Shown here piece after piece: positions 27,601-37,135 of a stretch of DNA of 64,000 nt. Position 1 is the stretch's first letter. Each line of letters starts with the position of its first letter. Origin of the DNA: JBJYIN01 sp046237015. Its GTDB lineage: Bacteria > Pseudomonadota > Gammaproteobacteria > Enterobacterales > Enterobacteriaceae. Where the stretch lies: the NCBI RefSeq assembly GCF_046237015.1, contig NZ_JBJYIN010000010.1, forward strand, positions 1 to 64,000, read 5' to 3'. The position numbers were made by a program, and so were the translations under genes. A model generated the notes under the pieces. The model was not told the DNA's origin. It saw only the letters and a program-made list of their open reading frames with translations, and did no database searches.

Positions 27601-28224
27601 TCAGTCTGCCAATAGTTTGGTGATTAATGCATCATGCCGAACCTGTTGCCTGCTTAAACGCAGACGTTCGGCGCGAATAATGGTTTTCAGATCGAGTAAT
27701 GCCAGATCGAAATCATCATTCACAATCAGGTAATCATACTCGCCGTAGTGCGTCATTTCAGCTACAGCTTGCGACATACGGCGGGCAATCACTTCATCGC
27801 TGTCTTGTCCACGTCCTCGCAGACGGCGCGCCAACTCTTCTTTTGACGGCGGTAGAATGAAAATACTGCGGGCCTGTGGCATTTGGGTACGAATTTGCTG
27901 AGCGCCCTGCCAGTCGATATCCAGAAAGACATCAACACCTGTCGCTAATACCTGTTCAATCGCGGGGCGCGATGTTCCGTAATAATTGCCAAAGACCTCG
28001 GCGTATTCCAGAAATGCCTTTTCCTGAATCATACGTTTAAATTCATCGATCGAGACAAAAAAATAATGCTCGCCGTGACGCTCTCCCGGCCTTTGGGAAC
28101 GCGTGGTATGTGAGATTGATACCTGCGTGTCATAAAGCGGCTGCGTTTTTAATAGCGCTTGAATTAAACTTGATTTCCCGGCCCCACTGGGAGCGGAAAC
28201 GATATATAACGTGCCTTGAGCCAT
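27601..28224 (-). CDS. gmk: guanylate kinase
   Basis: Gmk phosphorylates GMP to GDP and is essential for guanine nucleotide supply. The 207-residue protein has the P-loop SAPSGAGKSSL (residues 10-20), the GMP-binding SHTTRSQRPGERHGEHYFFV and the VDVFLDIDWQGAQQIR segment. Length and all motifs match the family. Confidence 0.97.
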   Translation of the reverse strand: MAQGTLYIVSAPSGAGKSSLIQALLKTQPLYDTQVSISHTTRSQRPGERHGEHYFFVSIDEFKRMIQEKAFLEYAEVFGNYYGTSRPAIEQVLATGVDVFLDIDWQGAQQIRTQMPQARSIFILPPSKEELARRLRGRGQDSDEVIARRMSQAVAEMTHYGEYDYLIVNDDFDLALLDLKTIIRAERLRLSRQQVRHDALITKLLAD

Positions 28225-28593
28225 AGTGAAATTTTATTCATTGCGATGATTGAAATATACCCACCGCTTTTCAGTCAGCCACTCAATAATGCTTTGAGTG
28301 TTGAAAGCGTGTCGATACAAATGCGACGGAGCCACATTCCCCTATTATACACATTGATATGCCATCAGTCGCGCGACGATAAATAGCCTTGTTGGCTGTC
28401 CATTCCTTATGCCACTAGCCTGCCACTCTGACAATTTGTTTCATTTAATTTGCGTAGCTGATTCCTATCTTTTTTAACCACACTGCAAATCGTAAATCAT
28501 TTTGCGCAGTGCGTTTCATTCTCTCACCTCCATACTCGTTTTACGCCAGCAACTGCGCTTTATTACGATTCTTTTTAAGGGAAGGGAGTCGGT
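28225..28593. other. gmk-ligB divergent intergenic region
   Basis: A 369-bp gene-less stretch between divergent genes. It must hold the gmk and ligB promoters. I see no operator, hairpin terminator or short ORF that I can support. Confidence 0.4.
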
Positions 28594-30288
28594 ATGGATG
28601 GCGGATTCAGGCGATTACTCACACTATTCTTGTTCGGGTTGTTTTGTGGTGTCTCGTTCGCGGCACCTGGCTGCCCTGATTGGTCAGCGCCTCGTGCGGA
28701 GAAAGAAATTGATACGTTACGTAAGCAACTAGAACACTGGGATGACGCATATTATCGCTTAGGGCAAAGTCAGATTGATGATGGCGTCTATGACCAACTC
28801 CGGCAGCAGTTGGGCCGCTGGCAGCGCTGTTTTCAACCAGATTCTGTCCCTCATCACATCAGGTTGCCAGATGACGGCAAGCAAACGCATCCCGTGGCGC
28901 ATACTGGTTTAAGGAAAGTATCCGATCGTCGATGGTTGTCTCAGTGGATAGCGCAACACCGCGACCTCTGGATTCAACCAAAAATAGATGGCGTAGCGGT
29001 TACGCTGGTTTATCGGCATGGGAAAATGGTATCGGCCATCAGCCGGGGAAATGGTTTAAAAGGCGAAGACTGGACGGAGAAAATCCGCGCGATCTCGAGC
29101 ATTCCACAAATGATAGAGCACGCTCCGGAAATGATGGTGTTGCAAGGTGAGCTTTTCCTTAACGTGACCGATCATCGACAGCAAATACAAGGTGGGATTA
29201 ATGCCCGAGCTATCGTTGCCGGGGAAATGCGGCGCCGCCAAGTTTCACCCCTATTCCAGCGCATCGGCATTTTTATTTGGGCATGGCCAGATGGCCCCGC
29301 CTCTATGCCTGAACGCCTTAATGCATTACGCAACATGGGGTTTGGCCTTGTCGCGGATTATACCCATCGAATTTCTTCATTCGAAGATGCAAAAGCCTGG
29401 CGAGATAGCTGGTATCGGAAACCTTTGCCTTTTGTGACCGATGGTGTGGTGATGCGGCAGAATAACGAATTGCCGGGGCGCTATTGGCATAACACGCCAG
29501 CCGAGTGGGCCATTGCCTGGAAATATCCGCTGGTACAACAGATAGCTGAAGTGAATGGCGTTGAATTTTCTATTGGGAGGACGGGGAAAATCACGGCGGT
29601 GCTTAATATTAACCCGCTACAACTGGACGATAAGTCTGTTCGTCGGGTAAACGTCGGTTCGTTGTCTCGTTGGAAACAGTGGGATGTGTTACCGGGCGAT
29701 CAGGTTAACGTCAGTTTGGCCGGCCATGGTATTCCCCGGTTGGATGAGGTGGTGTGGCGCGTGACAGAGCGTTCATCGATCCTCCCGCCTTCTCCGCGCA
29801 ATTTTCATACTTTCAGTTGTTTTCAATATGGTTTGATGTGTCAACAGCAATTGGTTGCCCGATTATCTTGGTTAAGTGGTGAGCATGGGCTGAATTTACG
29901 CGGCGTAAGTGAAGGAATATGGCTGCGGTTGGTACAGAAAGGTATGTTAAGTGATGTTTTATCTTGGCTAACTCTGACGGTTGAGCAGCTAAGAACCGTA
30001 GAAGGGATAGGCGAAAAGCGAGCGGATAGGATTTACACGCGGCTGCAAACGGCTCGTCACCAACCGTTATCGCGCTGGCTATTGGCTCTGGGGATACCCG
30101 TACCCCAGTCGGCAAGAAAATCGCTGGAGAATGTTGATTGGTTGCAGTTACAACAGCGAACCGTATCACAATGGCAGCAATTTTCGGGTATTGGTGCTAA
30201 ACGTGCTGAAGAAATTATGGCCTTTTTACAACATCCCATCATTGTCGAGTTTGTCGCCAGATTGAGCCGTGAAGGTATAAAAATATAA
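28594..30288 (+). CDS. ligB: NAD-dependent DNA ligase LigB
   Basis: LigB is the second, smaller NAD-dependent ligase of enterobacteria; its cellular role is unclear. The 564-residue protein has the adenylation lysine K130 in WIQPKIDGVAV, followed by SRGNGLKGEDWT and the FVTDGVVMR and WAIAWKYP motifs, an OB fold and helix-hairpin-helix repeats (VEGIGEKRADRIY, FSGIGAKRAEEIM). It lacks the zinc and BRCT domains of LigA, as expected. The N-terminus (residues 7-24, LTLFLFGLFCGVSFAAPGC) looks like a signal peptide. Ribosome site GGGAG six nt before the ATG. Confidence 0.94.
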   Translation: MDGGFRRLLTLFLFGLFCGVSFAAPGCPDWSAPRAEKEIDTLRKQLEHWDDAYYRLGQSQIDDGVYDQLRQQLGRWQRCFQPDSVPHHIRLPDDGKQTHPVAHTGLRKVSDRRWLSQWIAQHRDLWIQPKIDGVAVTLVYRHGKMVSAISRGNGLKGEDWTEKIRAISSIPQMIEHAPEMMVLQGELFLNVTDHRQQIQGGINARAIVAGEMRRRQVSPLFQRIGIFIWAWPDGPASMPERLNALRNMGFGLVADYTHRISSFEDAKAWRDSWYRKPLPFVTDGVVMRQNNELPGRYWHNTPAEWAIAWKYPLVQQIAEVNGVEFSIGRTGKITAVLNINPLQLDDKSVRRVNVGSLSRWKQWDVLPGDQVNVSLAGHGIPRLDEVVWRVTERSSILPPSPRNFHTFSCFQYGLMCQQQLVARLSWLSGEHGLNLRGVSEGIWLRLVQKGMLSDVLSWLTLTVEQLRTVEGIGEKRADRIYTRLQTARHQPLSRWLLALGIPVPQSARKSLENVDWLQLQQRTVSQWQQFSGIGAKRAEEIMAFLQHPIIVEFVARLSREGIKI

Positions 30289-30581
30289 TTATTTGATAAA
30301 TATTGTTTTTTATGTCGTACGAGGTGTCGTTTTCTTATGCTCGGGACCATACCTCGGGATTGCAACCCTCTTATGGGGGGAGATTTTGATAGCCTTGCGT
30401 GATGGACTTTTATTCTTTCAAATGTTTTTTTGTTTTGTTTATTGTCTTATTTATCGTCTTTTTCGGTGGATTATTTTACTTAAAAGGAAAATACATCGTG
30501 TTTGCCGTTTGAACTACGGCATAGCGCCGTTGTCGTATAGCTTCAGATAATAAAATAAGTTTTGCTGGAGCACCTGTTGCA

Positions 30582-32261
30582 ATGAAGTTTGTTCATTCTT
30601 TATCACACCAGAAATTATCTTTTGTCCTGGCAATCTATATCGGCTTTTTCCTCAATATTTCTGTATTTTATCGACGATTTGATGCGATATCGCTTCCTAT
30701 TGGTAGAACGATACCGATGTTTATTCCTGCGTTGATAGAACTGATGGCCTGCGTTCTGTTCACCTTTTTCCTGATGCGGATAATTTCGCTTGGTGGGCGT
30801 CATTTTTACCGCGTTGTCGCGTCACTATTAGTGCTGATTTCCGTCGCTGCCAGCTATTACATGACGTTTTTTAACGTTGTTATTGGCTACGGTATTATTG
30901 CTGCGGTCATGACAACGGACATTGATCTTTCCAAAGAGGTTGTTGGCTTACACTTTGTTCTATGGATGATGTTGGTGAGTGTTTTGCCGATGTTCCTGAT
31001 TTGGAAAAATACGCAGCGCCATACACTGATTGAACAACTGATTTCCCCCGGGAATCGTCTGATGCCGCTGGCCGTTCTGGTGGCGGTAGTCGCACTTGTC
31101 TGGTTACCTATCCGTTATATGGACAAGGTCCAGTCGATGTCGGAAAAGCTTTCTAATGTTGATCTCCCCAGCTATGGCGGTGTGGTGGCTCATTCCTACC
31201 TTCCCTCTAACTGGATATCGGCACTAGGGTTATTTGCTTATACCAAATATGACGAAAGTCAGGACTCTTCAAATCTCTTCGATCCAGGTAAACATTTTAC
31301 GTACGTTCCACCAAAAGGGATTGAAGATACCTATATGGTTTTCATTATTGGTGAAACAACCCGCTGGGATCATATGGGATTACTGGGATATGAACGCGAT
31401 ACGACGCCGTCTTTATCTAAAGAGCGTAACCTTGTTGCTTTCCGCGGCAAGTCTTGTGACACCTCAACCAAACTGTCCATGCGCTGCATGTTCGTGCGTG
31501 AGGGTGGGACTGAAGATAACCCCCAGCGAACGTTGAAAGAGCAAAATATTTTCGCAGTAATGAAAGAACTTGGGTTTACCTCTGAGCTTTTTGCGATGCA
31601 AAGCGAAGTGTGGTTTTACAATAGTATTGAAGCGGATAACTATTCATTCCGTGAAATGATTGCGTCAGAAAAGCAAAATGATGGTAAGTCAGTGGATGAC
31701 ATGCTGTTGGTGAATGAAGTTAAAGCATCGTTAGCGCGCTATCCTAAAGGTAAACACCTGATTGTGCTACATACTAAAGGCTCACATTATCTTTATTCCA
31801 TGCGCTATCCTCGCAGCTATGCCCGTTACCAACCGGAATGTATGGGGGTCGATGCATCATGTTCCCGTGAACAATTGATTAATGCATTCGATAATAGCGT
31901 GCTGTATACCGATAACTTTATTAAACAGGTTATCGATCAGGTGAAAGATAAAAAAGCACTGGTGTTTTACGCTTCCGATCATGGTGAATCTATTGATGAT
32001 AATTATCACCTGCATGGTACTCCGCGTCATATGGCCCCGCCGGAGCAGTTCCGTTCTCCTATGATGGTTTGGGCATCAGATAAATTTCTGGCAGAACCGA
32101 GTAATTCCAATGCGTTTGATCAGCTAAAAGCCCAGCAGAGGATAGGCAAAGTTCATCGCCATGAAGAGTTGTTTGACACGATTTTGGGGTGTCTGGGATA
32201 TACATCGCCTGATGGTGGCATCAACCCGAAGAATAACTGGTGCAATAGGCCATCCAGTTAA
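30582..32261 (+). CDS. eptB: Kdo(2)-lipid A phosphoethanolamine 7''-transferase EptB
   Basis: EptB adds phosphoethanolamine to the outer Kdo residue of LPS, altering surface charge and polymyxin sensitivity. The 559-residue protein has five N-terminal membrane helices and a periplasmic alkaline-phosphatase-fold domain with the nucleophile threonine near residue 260 (IIGETTRWDHMGLLGY), paired cysteines (KSCDTSTKLSMRCMF) and the metal site ASDHGES with LHGTPRHMAPPEQ. Its place beside proK is as in E. coli. The preceding gap (30289-30581) shows no supported gene. Confidence 0.95.
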   Translation: MKFVHSLSHQKLSFVLAIYIGFFLNISVFYRRFDAISLPIGRTIPMFIPALIELMACVLFTFFLMRIISLGGRHFYRVVASLLVLISVAASYYMTFFNVVIGYGIIAAVMTTDIDLSKEVVGLHFVLWMMLVSVLPMFLIWKNTQRHTLIEQLISPGNRLMPLAVLVAVVALVWLPIRYMDKVQSMSEKLSNVDLPSYGGVVAHSYLPSNWISALGLFAYTKYDESQDSSNLFDPGKHFTYVPPKGIEDTYMVFIIGETTRWDHMGLLGYERDTTPSLSKERNLVAFRGKSCDTSTKLSMRCMFVREGGTEDNPQRTLKEQNIFAVMKELGFTSELFAMQSEVWFYNSIEADNYSFREMIASEKQNDGKSVDDMLLVNEVKASLARYPKGKHLIVLHTKGSHYLYSMRYPRSYARYQPECMGVDASCSREQLINAFDNSVLYTDNFIKQVIDQVKDKKALVFYASDHGESIDDNYHLHGTPRHMAPPEQFRSPMMVWASDKFLAEPSNSNAFDQLKAQQRIGKVHRHEELFDTILGCLGYTSPDGGINPKNNWCNRPSS

Positions 32262-32351
32262 CCGAGATCGTCGACAGGGAGGTCGATTAAAGGCTGAGAA
32301 TCGCAGAGAGAAAGCGTGATAAATACGCGTAATCCTTTTTCTAAAAAGGGA

Positions 32352-32380
32352 TTGACGCTTCAATAGGCTAGCAGTAATAT
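32352..32380 (+). promoter_or_regulatory. promoter of tRNA-Pro
   Basis: TTGACG (32352-32357), a 17-bp spacer and TAATAT (32375-32380) form a near-consensus sigma-70 promoter. They are followed by a GC-rich discriminator GCGCCGC, the feature that makes stable-RNA promoters sensitive to ppGpp. The tRNA begins 11 nt after the -10. Confidence 0.8.
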
Positions 32381-32390
32381 GCGCCGCACT

Positions 32391-32467
<77 letters not shown>

Positions 32468-32510
32468 AATTCACTTTCGGTAGGTATCGGATACCACCGG
32501 AAAAGATAAG

Positions 32511-32546
32511 AAACCCGCATCCTGCTTGGATTGGCGGGTTTTTTAT
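32511..32546 (+). terminator. terminator of tRNA-Pro
   Basis: AAACCCGC / GCGGGTTT stem (32511-32518 with 32534-32541) followed by TTTTA. Confidence 0.8.
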
Positions 32547-32570
32547 TGCCTGTTATCTATCGGTATACCT

Positions 32571-32612
32571 TCTCTTGCCGTCTTCACGCAACTCGGATGA
32601 TTTTTGGTATAG
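32571..32612. repeat. degenerate half copy of the nested palindromic repeat (copy D)
   Basis: TCTCTTGCCGTCTTCACGCA and the following bases to GGTATA align with the right half of the copies at 39167-39370 and 48147-48275, with scattered substitutions; the left half is absent. The rest of the 562-bp gap to 33029 is AT-rich and shows nothing else that I can support. Confidence 0.65.
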
Positions 32613-33029
32613 GTAAATTACCGAAATAGCGTTTTTTCAGATTAATACGAATAGTGAGTGAGAAGTTCATAATCTGTCGGATTGACGATTATTTATTGTC
32701 TATAGACTCGCTATTTTTGCTACTTCTATTTAAATAAACTTAATGAATAAAGGGATATTGAGTTCATCTTGTCTCCGTATATTTCACTTTTGATATAACT
32801 TCGGAATCCTCTTAAATAAGCGTGTTTTATTGTCTGAATTTTATACGTGATTTATTTTATCTGTCTGTTTTAAATGTAAAAAACAAATTTTTTAATTTTG
32901 TCTGGTAAATATAATTTACTTTACTGTGGTGTTGTTAAATGTAACTTTGTGCGCGAAAAATATGAACGGTATATGAAGGTAATATTGTTCAAACCTTTCT
33001 ACTACTCAGACATGGAAGATATTTTGACT

Positions 33030-33554
33030 ATGAAAAAGACAACGCTGTTATTCTCCACGCTGATCGCTTGTATTATGGGAATGTCTGCCGCTCAAGCAAC
33101 GCAAACCATATCATTGGGCTACGCTCAGGCGAAAGAAGATTATTTTAAGGATCTGAAAGGCATAACCGCCAAATATCATTATCAAGGTGACTCAGCGCTT
33201 GGCGTTATTGGGTCACTGACTTATGTTAGTGATAAAAAGACGGAATATTATCAGAACGAAAGTAGTGATACTTATCGGTTTAAATATTACTCTTTAATGG
33301 CTGGTCCTTCTTATCGTTTCAATGACATTGTCAGTATTTATGGGATGGCTGGTATCGGATATGGTAAATCCAGTTGGGAAGAGGGCGATGAATATCGCGA
33401 GTCTGGTAGTAAGAAAAAATCCAGCTTTGCCTATGGCGCAGGTATTCAGATCACTCCAATTGAAAACTGGGCAATTGATATCGGTTATGAAGGCACAAAA
33501 ATTTACGATACGCGCGTTGACGGCTTCAATGTTGGCGTAGGTTATCGTTTCTGA
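33030..33554 (+). CDS. Ail/Lom/OmpX family outer-membrane beta-barrel protein
   Basis: The 174-residue protein has a signal peptide (MKKTTLLFSTLIACIMGMSAAQA) and then an eight-stranded barrel pattern of alternating residues. It carries the family marks YSLMAGPSYRFN (third to fourth strand) and a C-terminal ...VDGFNVGVGYRF ending in aromatic F, needed for Bam insertion. Ail-type proteins act in adhesion, serum resistance or stress resistance; the role here is unknown. The frame is open from 32898, but the signal peptide fixes the start at 33030. The upstream DNA is strongly AT-rich, suggesting acquired DNA. Confidence 0.85.
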   Translation: MKKTTLLFSTLIACIMGMSAAQATQTISLGYAQAKEDYFKDLKGITAKYHYQGDSALGVIGSLTYVSDKKTEYYQNESSDTYRFKYYSLMAGPSYRFNDIVSIYGMAGIGYGKSSWEEGDEYRESGSKKKSSFAYGAGIQITPIENWAIDIGYEGTKIYDTRVDGFNVGVGYRF

Positions 33555-33568
33555 CGTGTTGCTTTTAC

Positions 33569-33592
33569 AACGTGCCGATAATCGGCACGTTT
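33569..33592 (+). terminator. terminator after the Ail-like gene
   Basis: ACGTGCCGA / TCGGCACGT stem around TAA, 15 bp after the stop codon. The T tract is short, so efficiency is uncertain. Confidence 0.55.
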
Positions 33593-33675
33593 ACGGGCTT
33601 TATTGTTCCGGACTCACTGGGACAACTCTAAATAGGGGAGTAGTGATATAAGGCTCGCTGTGATGTTGTTGCGCT

Positions 33676-35271
33676 TCATTGATGCTGCTGGTTATTAATT
33701 ACTTCAAGTGATTTTTGACCGTTATAATACAGCCAGACAATTAATGAATGATTATCCATGGGTTTAGCATAGAGAAAGCCTTGTATCCATATGACACCGC
33801 TTTGCTTTAAATAAGTAAGCTGTTGTAGGGTTTCAACTCCTTCTGCAACCATCGTCAGATTCATACGATGGCTCAAATTAATGATGGCATCAAGTATTGG
33901 CGCCTCTTCATCCAGCGACGAAATTGCGCTAACAAAGCCGCGATCGATTTTCAGATAATCCAATGGAAAATTTTGTAGATAGGAGAGCGAGCAATGGCCA
34001 GTACCAAAATCATCAATGGCTATCATGAATCCATTCTCACGCAGTTGGTGCAGACGCTGAATGACCTCGGGTCCATTACTTATCAGGCTGCGTTCTGTCA
34101 ACTCTAGCGTGATGTTGAACTGATGGGCCGAAACTTCGTCTTTAAACGCGCATACGTCTGAAATAAAACAAGGATGCTGTAAATGTTCTGCCGCGACATT
34201 TAAGCTTAAATGGAATCCAGGTTTTACTTGCCAGCCAGTAATATCCTCTGCTACGAGTTTGAATAAATGCTGGGTGATGGGAATAATCATTCCTTCCTTT
34301 TCTGCGGCAGCAATAAAAATATCGGGTTTTATCCATTGTCCATTACTCTGCCGCCAGCGCATAAGTGCTTCCACGCCGTTGCAGGTCTGTGTCGTTGTAT
34401 CGTAAAGCGGCTGGTAGTAAACAGAGAATTCGCCTCTTTCGATCCCTTTTTTTATTTCATCACGAAATAGCAGCTTTCGTTTTTGCCGATACCAGATAGT
34501 GGCGGTAAAGAATAATGACAAAATGATCGACATCGGCAGGAAAGTGAAAAAAACCTGTTTCCAGGCGCGAATAGACTCATCTGCGGGGGCGATAGCGCGG
34601 ATGGACATCGGGAGTTTTTCTGAGAGAACGTCAATTTTGGATGTGGAAAATAAGCCTGATACCGCTTTAATTTCCGGGCCAACCTGAATGGGATCGCCGT
34701 TTCCCAGCGTTAGCGTAAATTGATAGCCTCGCGCCTTGCCAACCGCATTCATTAAATCAATCGGATATTGAGCATCAATCGTCACGTAGGTGCCATAGCC
34801 GCCAGCGGTTGGCATCTGAGCAAATAACATCATCGGCCGATCTTTAACGTTTACCGAGTGTGCGACAGAAATACCCCATTTTTCCGCTCGCGGCGTTGGT
34901 AATGCGTGTTGTAACAACGCCGCCATGGGCGTGTTTTGATAGCCCAAAATTGATGAACAGTAAATATTGGCATGATGCGTAATACCGAGGGAGCGAAAAT
35001 AAGAGAACACGGCACTCATCCGCTGTAGCTCTGGGCTTATCTGGTTGCAATCTTGGCCCTTGAAACGTTGTAGATAATCGATCATCTGCCAGGAGCGGGA
35101 AGCAATATTTTCGGCGTAGTGCAAAGCGATCAAGGCGGTGGACTCTAGGTCACGTTTGACCATTATTCGAGATTCCACAAATGTGAACAGTACGCCGAGT
35201 AGTAGCGGTAAAACCCCGGCGATTAATAACGGCAATCCTTTATGCCGACGTTCGCCCTCTCTTAATTTCAT
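33676..35271 (-). CDS. CSS-motif sensor cyclic-di-GMP phosphodiesterase (EAL)
   Basis: The protein should degrade c-di-GMP in response to a periplasmic redox signal, as E. coli PdeC-type enzymes do. It has an N-terminal membrane helix (LPLLIAGVLPLLLGVLFTFVE), a periplasmic CSS domain with the motif CSS in IYCSSILG, a second helix (VFFTFLPMSIILSLFFTATIW) and a cytoplasmic EAL domain. The catalytic set is complete: EALMRW, LSLNVAAEHL, LELTER, IDDFGTG, LKIDRGF and AEGVET. I chose the second ATG (35271, 531 residues) because AAGGAG sits 6 nt before it but touches the first. DsbA/DsbB state controls such sensors in E. coli. Confidence 0.9.
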   Translation of the reverse strand: MKLREGERRHKGLPLLIAGVLPLLLGVLFTFVESRIMVKRDLESTALIALHYAENIASRSWQMIDYLQRFKGQDCNQISPELQRMSAVFSYFRSLGITHHANIYCSSILGYQNTPMAALLQHALPTPRAEKWGISVAHSVNVKDRPMMLFAQMPTAGGYGTYVTIDAQYPIDLMNAVGKARGYQFTLTLGNGDPIQVGPEIKAVSGLFSTSKIDVLSEKLPMSIRAIAPADESIRAWKQVFFTFLPMSIILSLFFTATIWYRQKRKLLFRDEIKKGIERGEFSVYYQPLYDTTTQTCNGVEALMRWRQSNGQWIKPDIFIAAAEKEGMIIPITQHLFKLVAEDITGWQVKPGFHLSLNVAAEHLQHPCFISDVCAFKDEVSAHQFNITLELTERSLISNGPEVIQRLHQLRENGFMIAIDDFGTGHCSLSYLQNFPLDYLKIDRGFVSAISSLDEEAPILDAIINLSHRMNLTMVAEGVETLQQLTYLKQSGVIWIQGFLYAKPMDNHSLIVWLYYNGQKSLEVINNQQHQ

Positions 35272-35641
35272 CCGCATCTCCTTTTGGGCGGCTCCATGTC
35301 CTTTGCGAGGATACGTGAGTCGGTCGCGGTAACAAGCTTGTCGATGCGAAAAAAAATGTTACGTATTCTTAATACGCCGCTGGTTTAAATTCAACATTCT
35401 TGTCTCAATCGTTGTTCTGAAAGAATTTTTTCGCATCACTCATCCGGTGATGTGTCAAAAATGGTTTACCCATTGTGTTGACATCATGGACGTCTGAGTT
35501 TGAGCCCGTCATCGCATTGGTGACGTTGTATAAATTAAGTATAACGTGCGAGGAGGCGGTGGTGAGGTCTTAGGCACGGGATGCCACACGATGTGGCAGA
35601 TGTCCCAACTGAAGTGATAAGAGAAACTAAGTCTGACAAAG
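35272..35641. other. intergenic region between the phosphodiesterase and yhiN
   Basis: A 370-bp stretch that must carry the promoter of the phosphodiesterase gene. The only structure I see is the small palindrome TGCCACA-CGA-TGTGGCA at 35582-35598, of unknown meaning; it could be a regulator site or a weak terminator of yhiN. Confidence 0.35.
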
Positions 35642-36847
35642 TTATGGGTTTGTGCCACAGGGCAGCGCTTGCGCACAGGCCCAGGCGGAACTCCATGCCC
35701 ATTGGAAATTGTAGCCGCCGAGCCAGCCGGTCACGTCGACGACTTCACCGATAAAGTAAAGCCCTGGAACCTTATTGGCTTGCATGGTTTTGGAGGACAA
35801 CTCGTGTGTGTCTACACCGCCCAGCGTAACTTCCGCAGTCCGATAGCCTTCTGTACCGTTAGGTTGCACCCGCCATTGTTGGATGTTGCTTGTAATCTGC
35901 TGCTGTGAAGCGAGGTTCAATTGCTTCAGTGTGACATCTGGCAGTTGCCCCAATGTTTGTAGACATTCAACCAACCTTTTGGGAAGCCACTGTGCCAGCG
36001 TGTTTTTCAGGCTCTGATTGGGGTGGGCTATGCGTTCGTCATCCAGTAGCGTGCTCAAATTCCGATCGGGAAGCAAATTGATGGAGACAAATTCACCGGG
36101 CTGCCAATAACTGGAGAGTTGCAGTATTGCTGGGCCAGAAAGGCCACGATGCGTAAACAGAATATTCTCGCGGAAGGTCACGCTATTCTCAGCGGTCACC
36201 AAAGCAGGAACCGAGACGCCCGATAACGTTTGTAAGTGCTCAAGTAGGGGCTTATGTAATGTAAATGGCACCAGCGCGGCTCGTGTGGGTAAAACATTGA
36301 GCCCAAATCTTTGGGCGAGCTGGTAGCCAAATGGCGTCGCCCCCAACCCTGGCATAGACAGTCCTCCGCTGGCAATCACCAGCGATGTACCTTGCACGGT
36401 ATCACCATTGGCTAATTGCAACGTGAAAGCCTCAGCGACTTTCTCTACCTGTGTGATTTCGCTACGCAAACGTATTGTCACATGGGCGTCTTCGCATTCT
36501 TTCACCAGCATATCGACGATCTGTTGGGCTGAATCATCACAAAATAGCTGACCCAGCGTTTTTTCGTGATAGGCGATTTGGTAGCGGCTTACCAGACTGA
36601 TGAAATCCCACTGGGTATATCGAGCCAGTGCAGATTTGCAGAAATGGGGGTTTTGCGACAAATAAGCCGCAGGCTCGGTATACATATTGGTAAAATTGCA
36701 GCGCCCCCCACCGGACATCAAAATTTTGCGTCCGACTTTTTTACCATTATCGAGCAGTAACACACGCAGTCCACGCTGCCCTGCCTGCGCCGCGCAGAAT
36801 AACCCCGCCGCTCCGGCACCAATAATGACAACGTCGAACTGTTCCAC
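35642..36847 (-). CDS. yhiN: FAD-dependent flavoprotein YhiN (HI0933/BaiN family)
   Basis: A predicted NAD(P)/FAD-dependent oxidoreductase of unknown substrate. It has the N-terminal dinucleotide fold VVIIGAGAAGLFCAAQAG, the family motif KKVGRKILMSGGGRCNFTN and the C-terminal FAD contact GLYFIGEVVDVTGWLGGYNFQWAWSSAW. The frame is open to 36916, but a GTG at 36847 preceded by GGAG at 8 nt matches the E. coli N-terminus (MERFDAIIIGAG), giving 401 residues. It is divergent from pitA, as in E. coli. Confidence 0.92.
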   Translation of the reverse strand: MEQFDVVIIGAGAAGLFCAAQAGQRGLRVLLLDNGKKVGRKILMSGGGRCNFTNMYTEPAAYLSQNPHFCKSALARYTQWDFISLVSRYQIAYHEKTLGQLFCDDSAQQIVDMLVKECEDAHVTIRLRSEITQVEKVAEAFTLQLANGDTVQGTSLVIASGGLSMPGLGATPFGYQLAQRFGLNVLPTRAALVPFTLHKPLLEHLQTLSGVSVPALVTAENSVTFRENILFTHRGLSGPAILQLSSYWQPGEFVSINLLPDRNLSTLLDDERIAHPNQSLKNTLAQWLPKRLVECLQTLGQLPDVTLKQLNLASQQQITSNIQQWRVQPNGTEGYRTAEVTLGGVDTHELSSKTMQANKVPGLYFIGEVVDVTGWLGGYNFQWAWSSAWACAQALPCGTNP

Positions 36848-37135
36848 AATATTTTCTCCGATGAAGGCGTGCCCTGATGGCTTAGGGCTTGGTTTTTCCT
36901 GCTGATGATTAACCACAGGGCGGTAGATTGTAGTGCCCGGATAACGCGAGTGCTAGCGTAACAATTTGCGTCTTTTAGTAAAAATCTATAATGATTTGAT
37001 TTTTATTGATTAAATGCTTTTTGCATCATACCTCATCACATACTAAGTCAAAAAAAAGTCATATTTCCCTTTTCCCCACCCCTGCTTGTCGCCGATAATG
37101 CGCCGCGTTCATGACCACTAAATGGCCTAACGTTT

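Noticed and set aside
30293..30550. 85-codon plus-strand ORF before eptB
   Set aside because: Hydrophobic but irregular translation of AT-rich intergenic DNA, no ribosome site; looks like chance.
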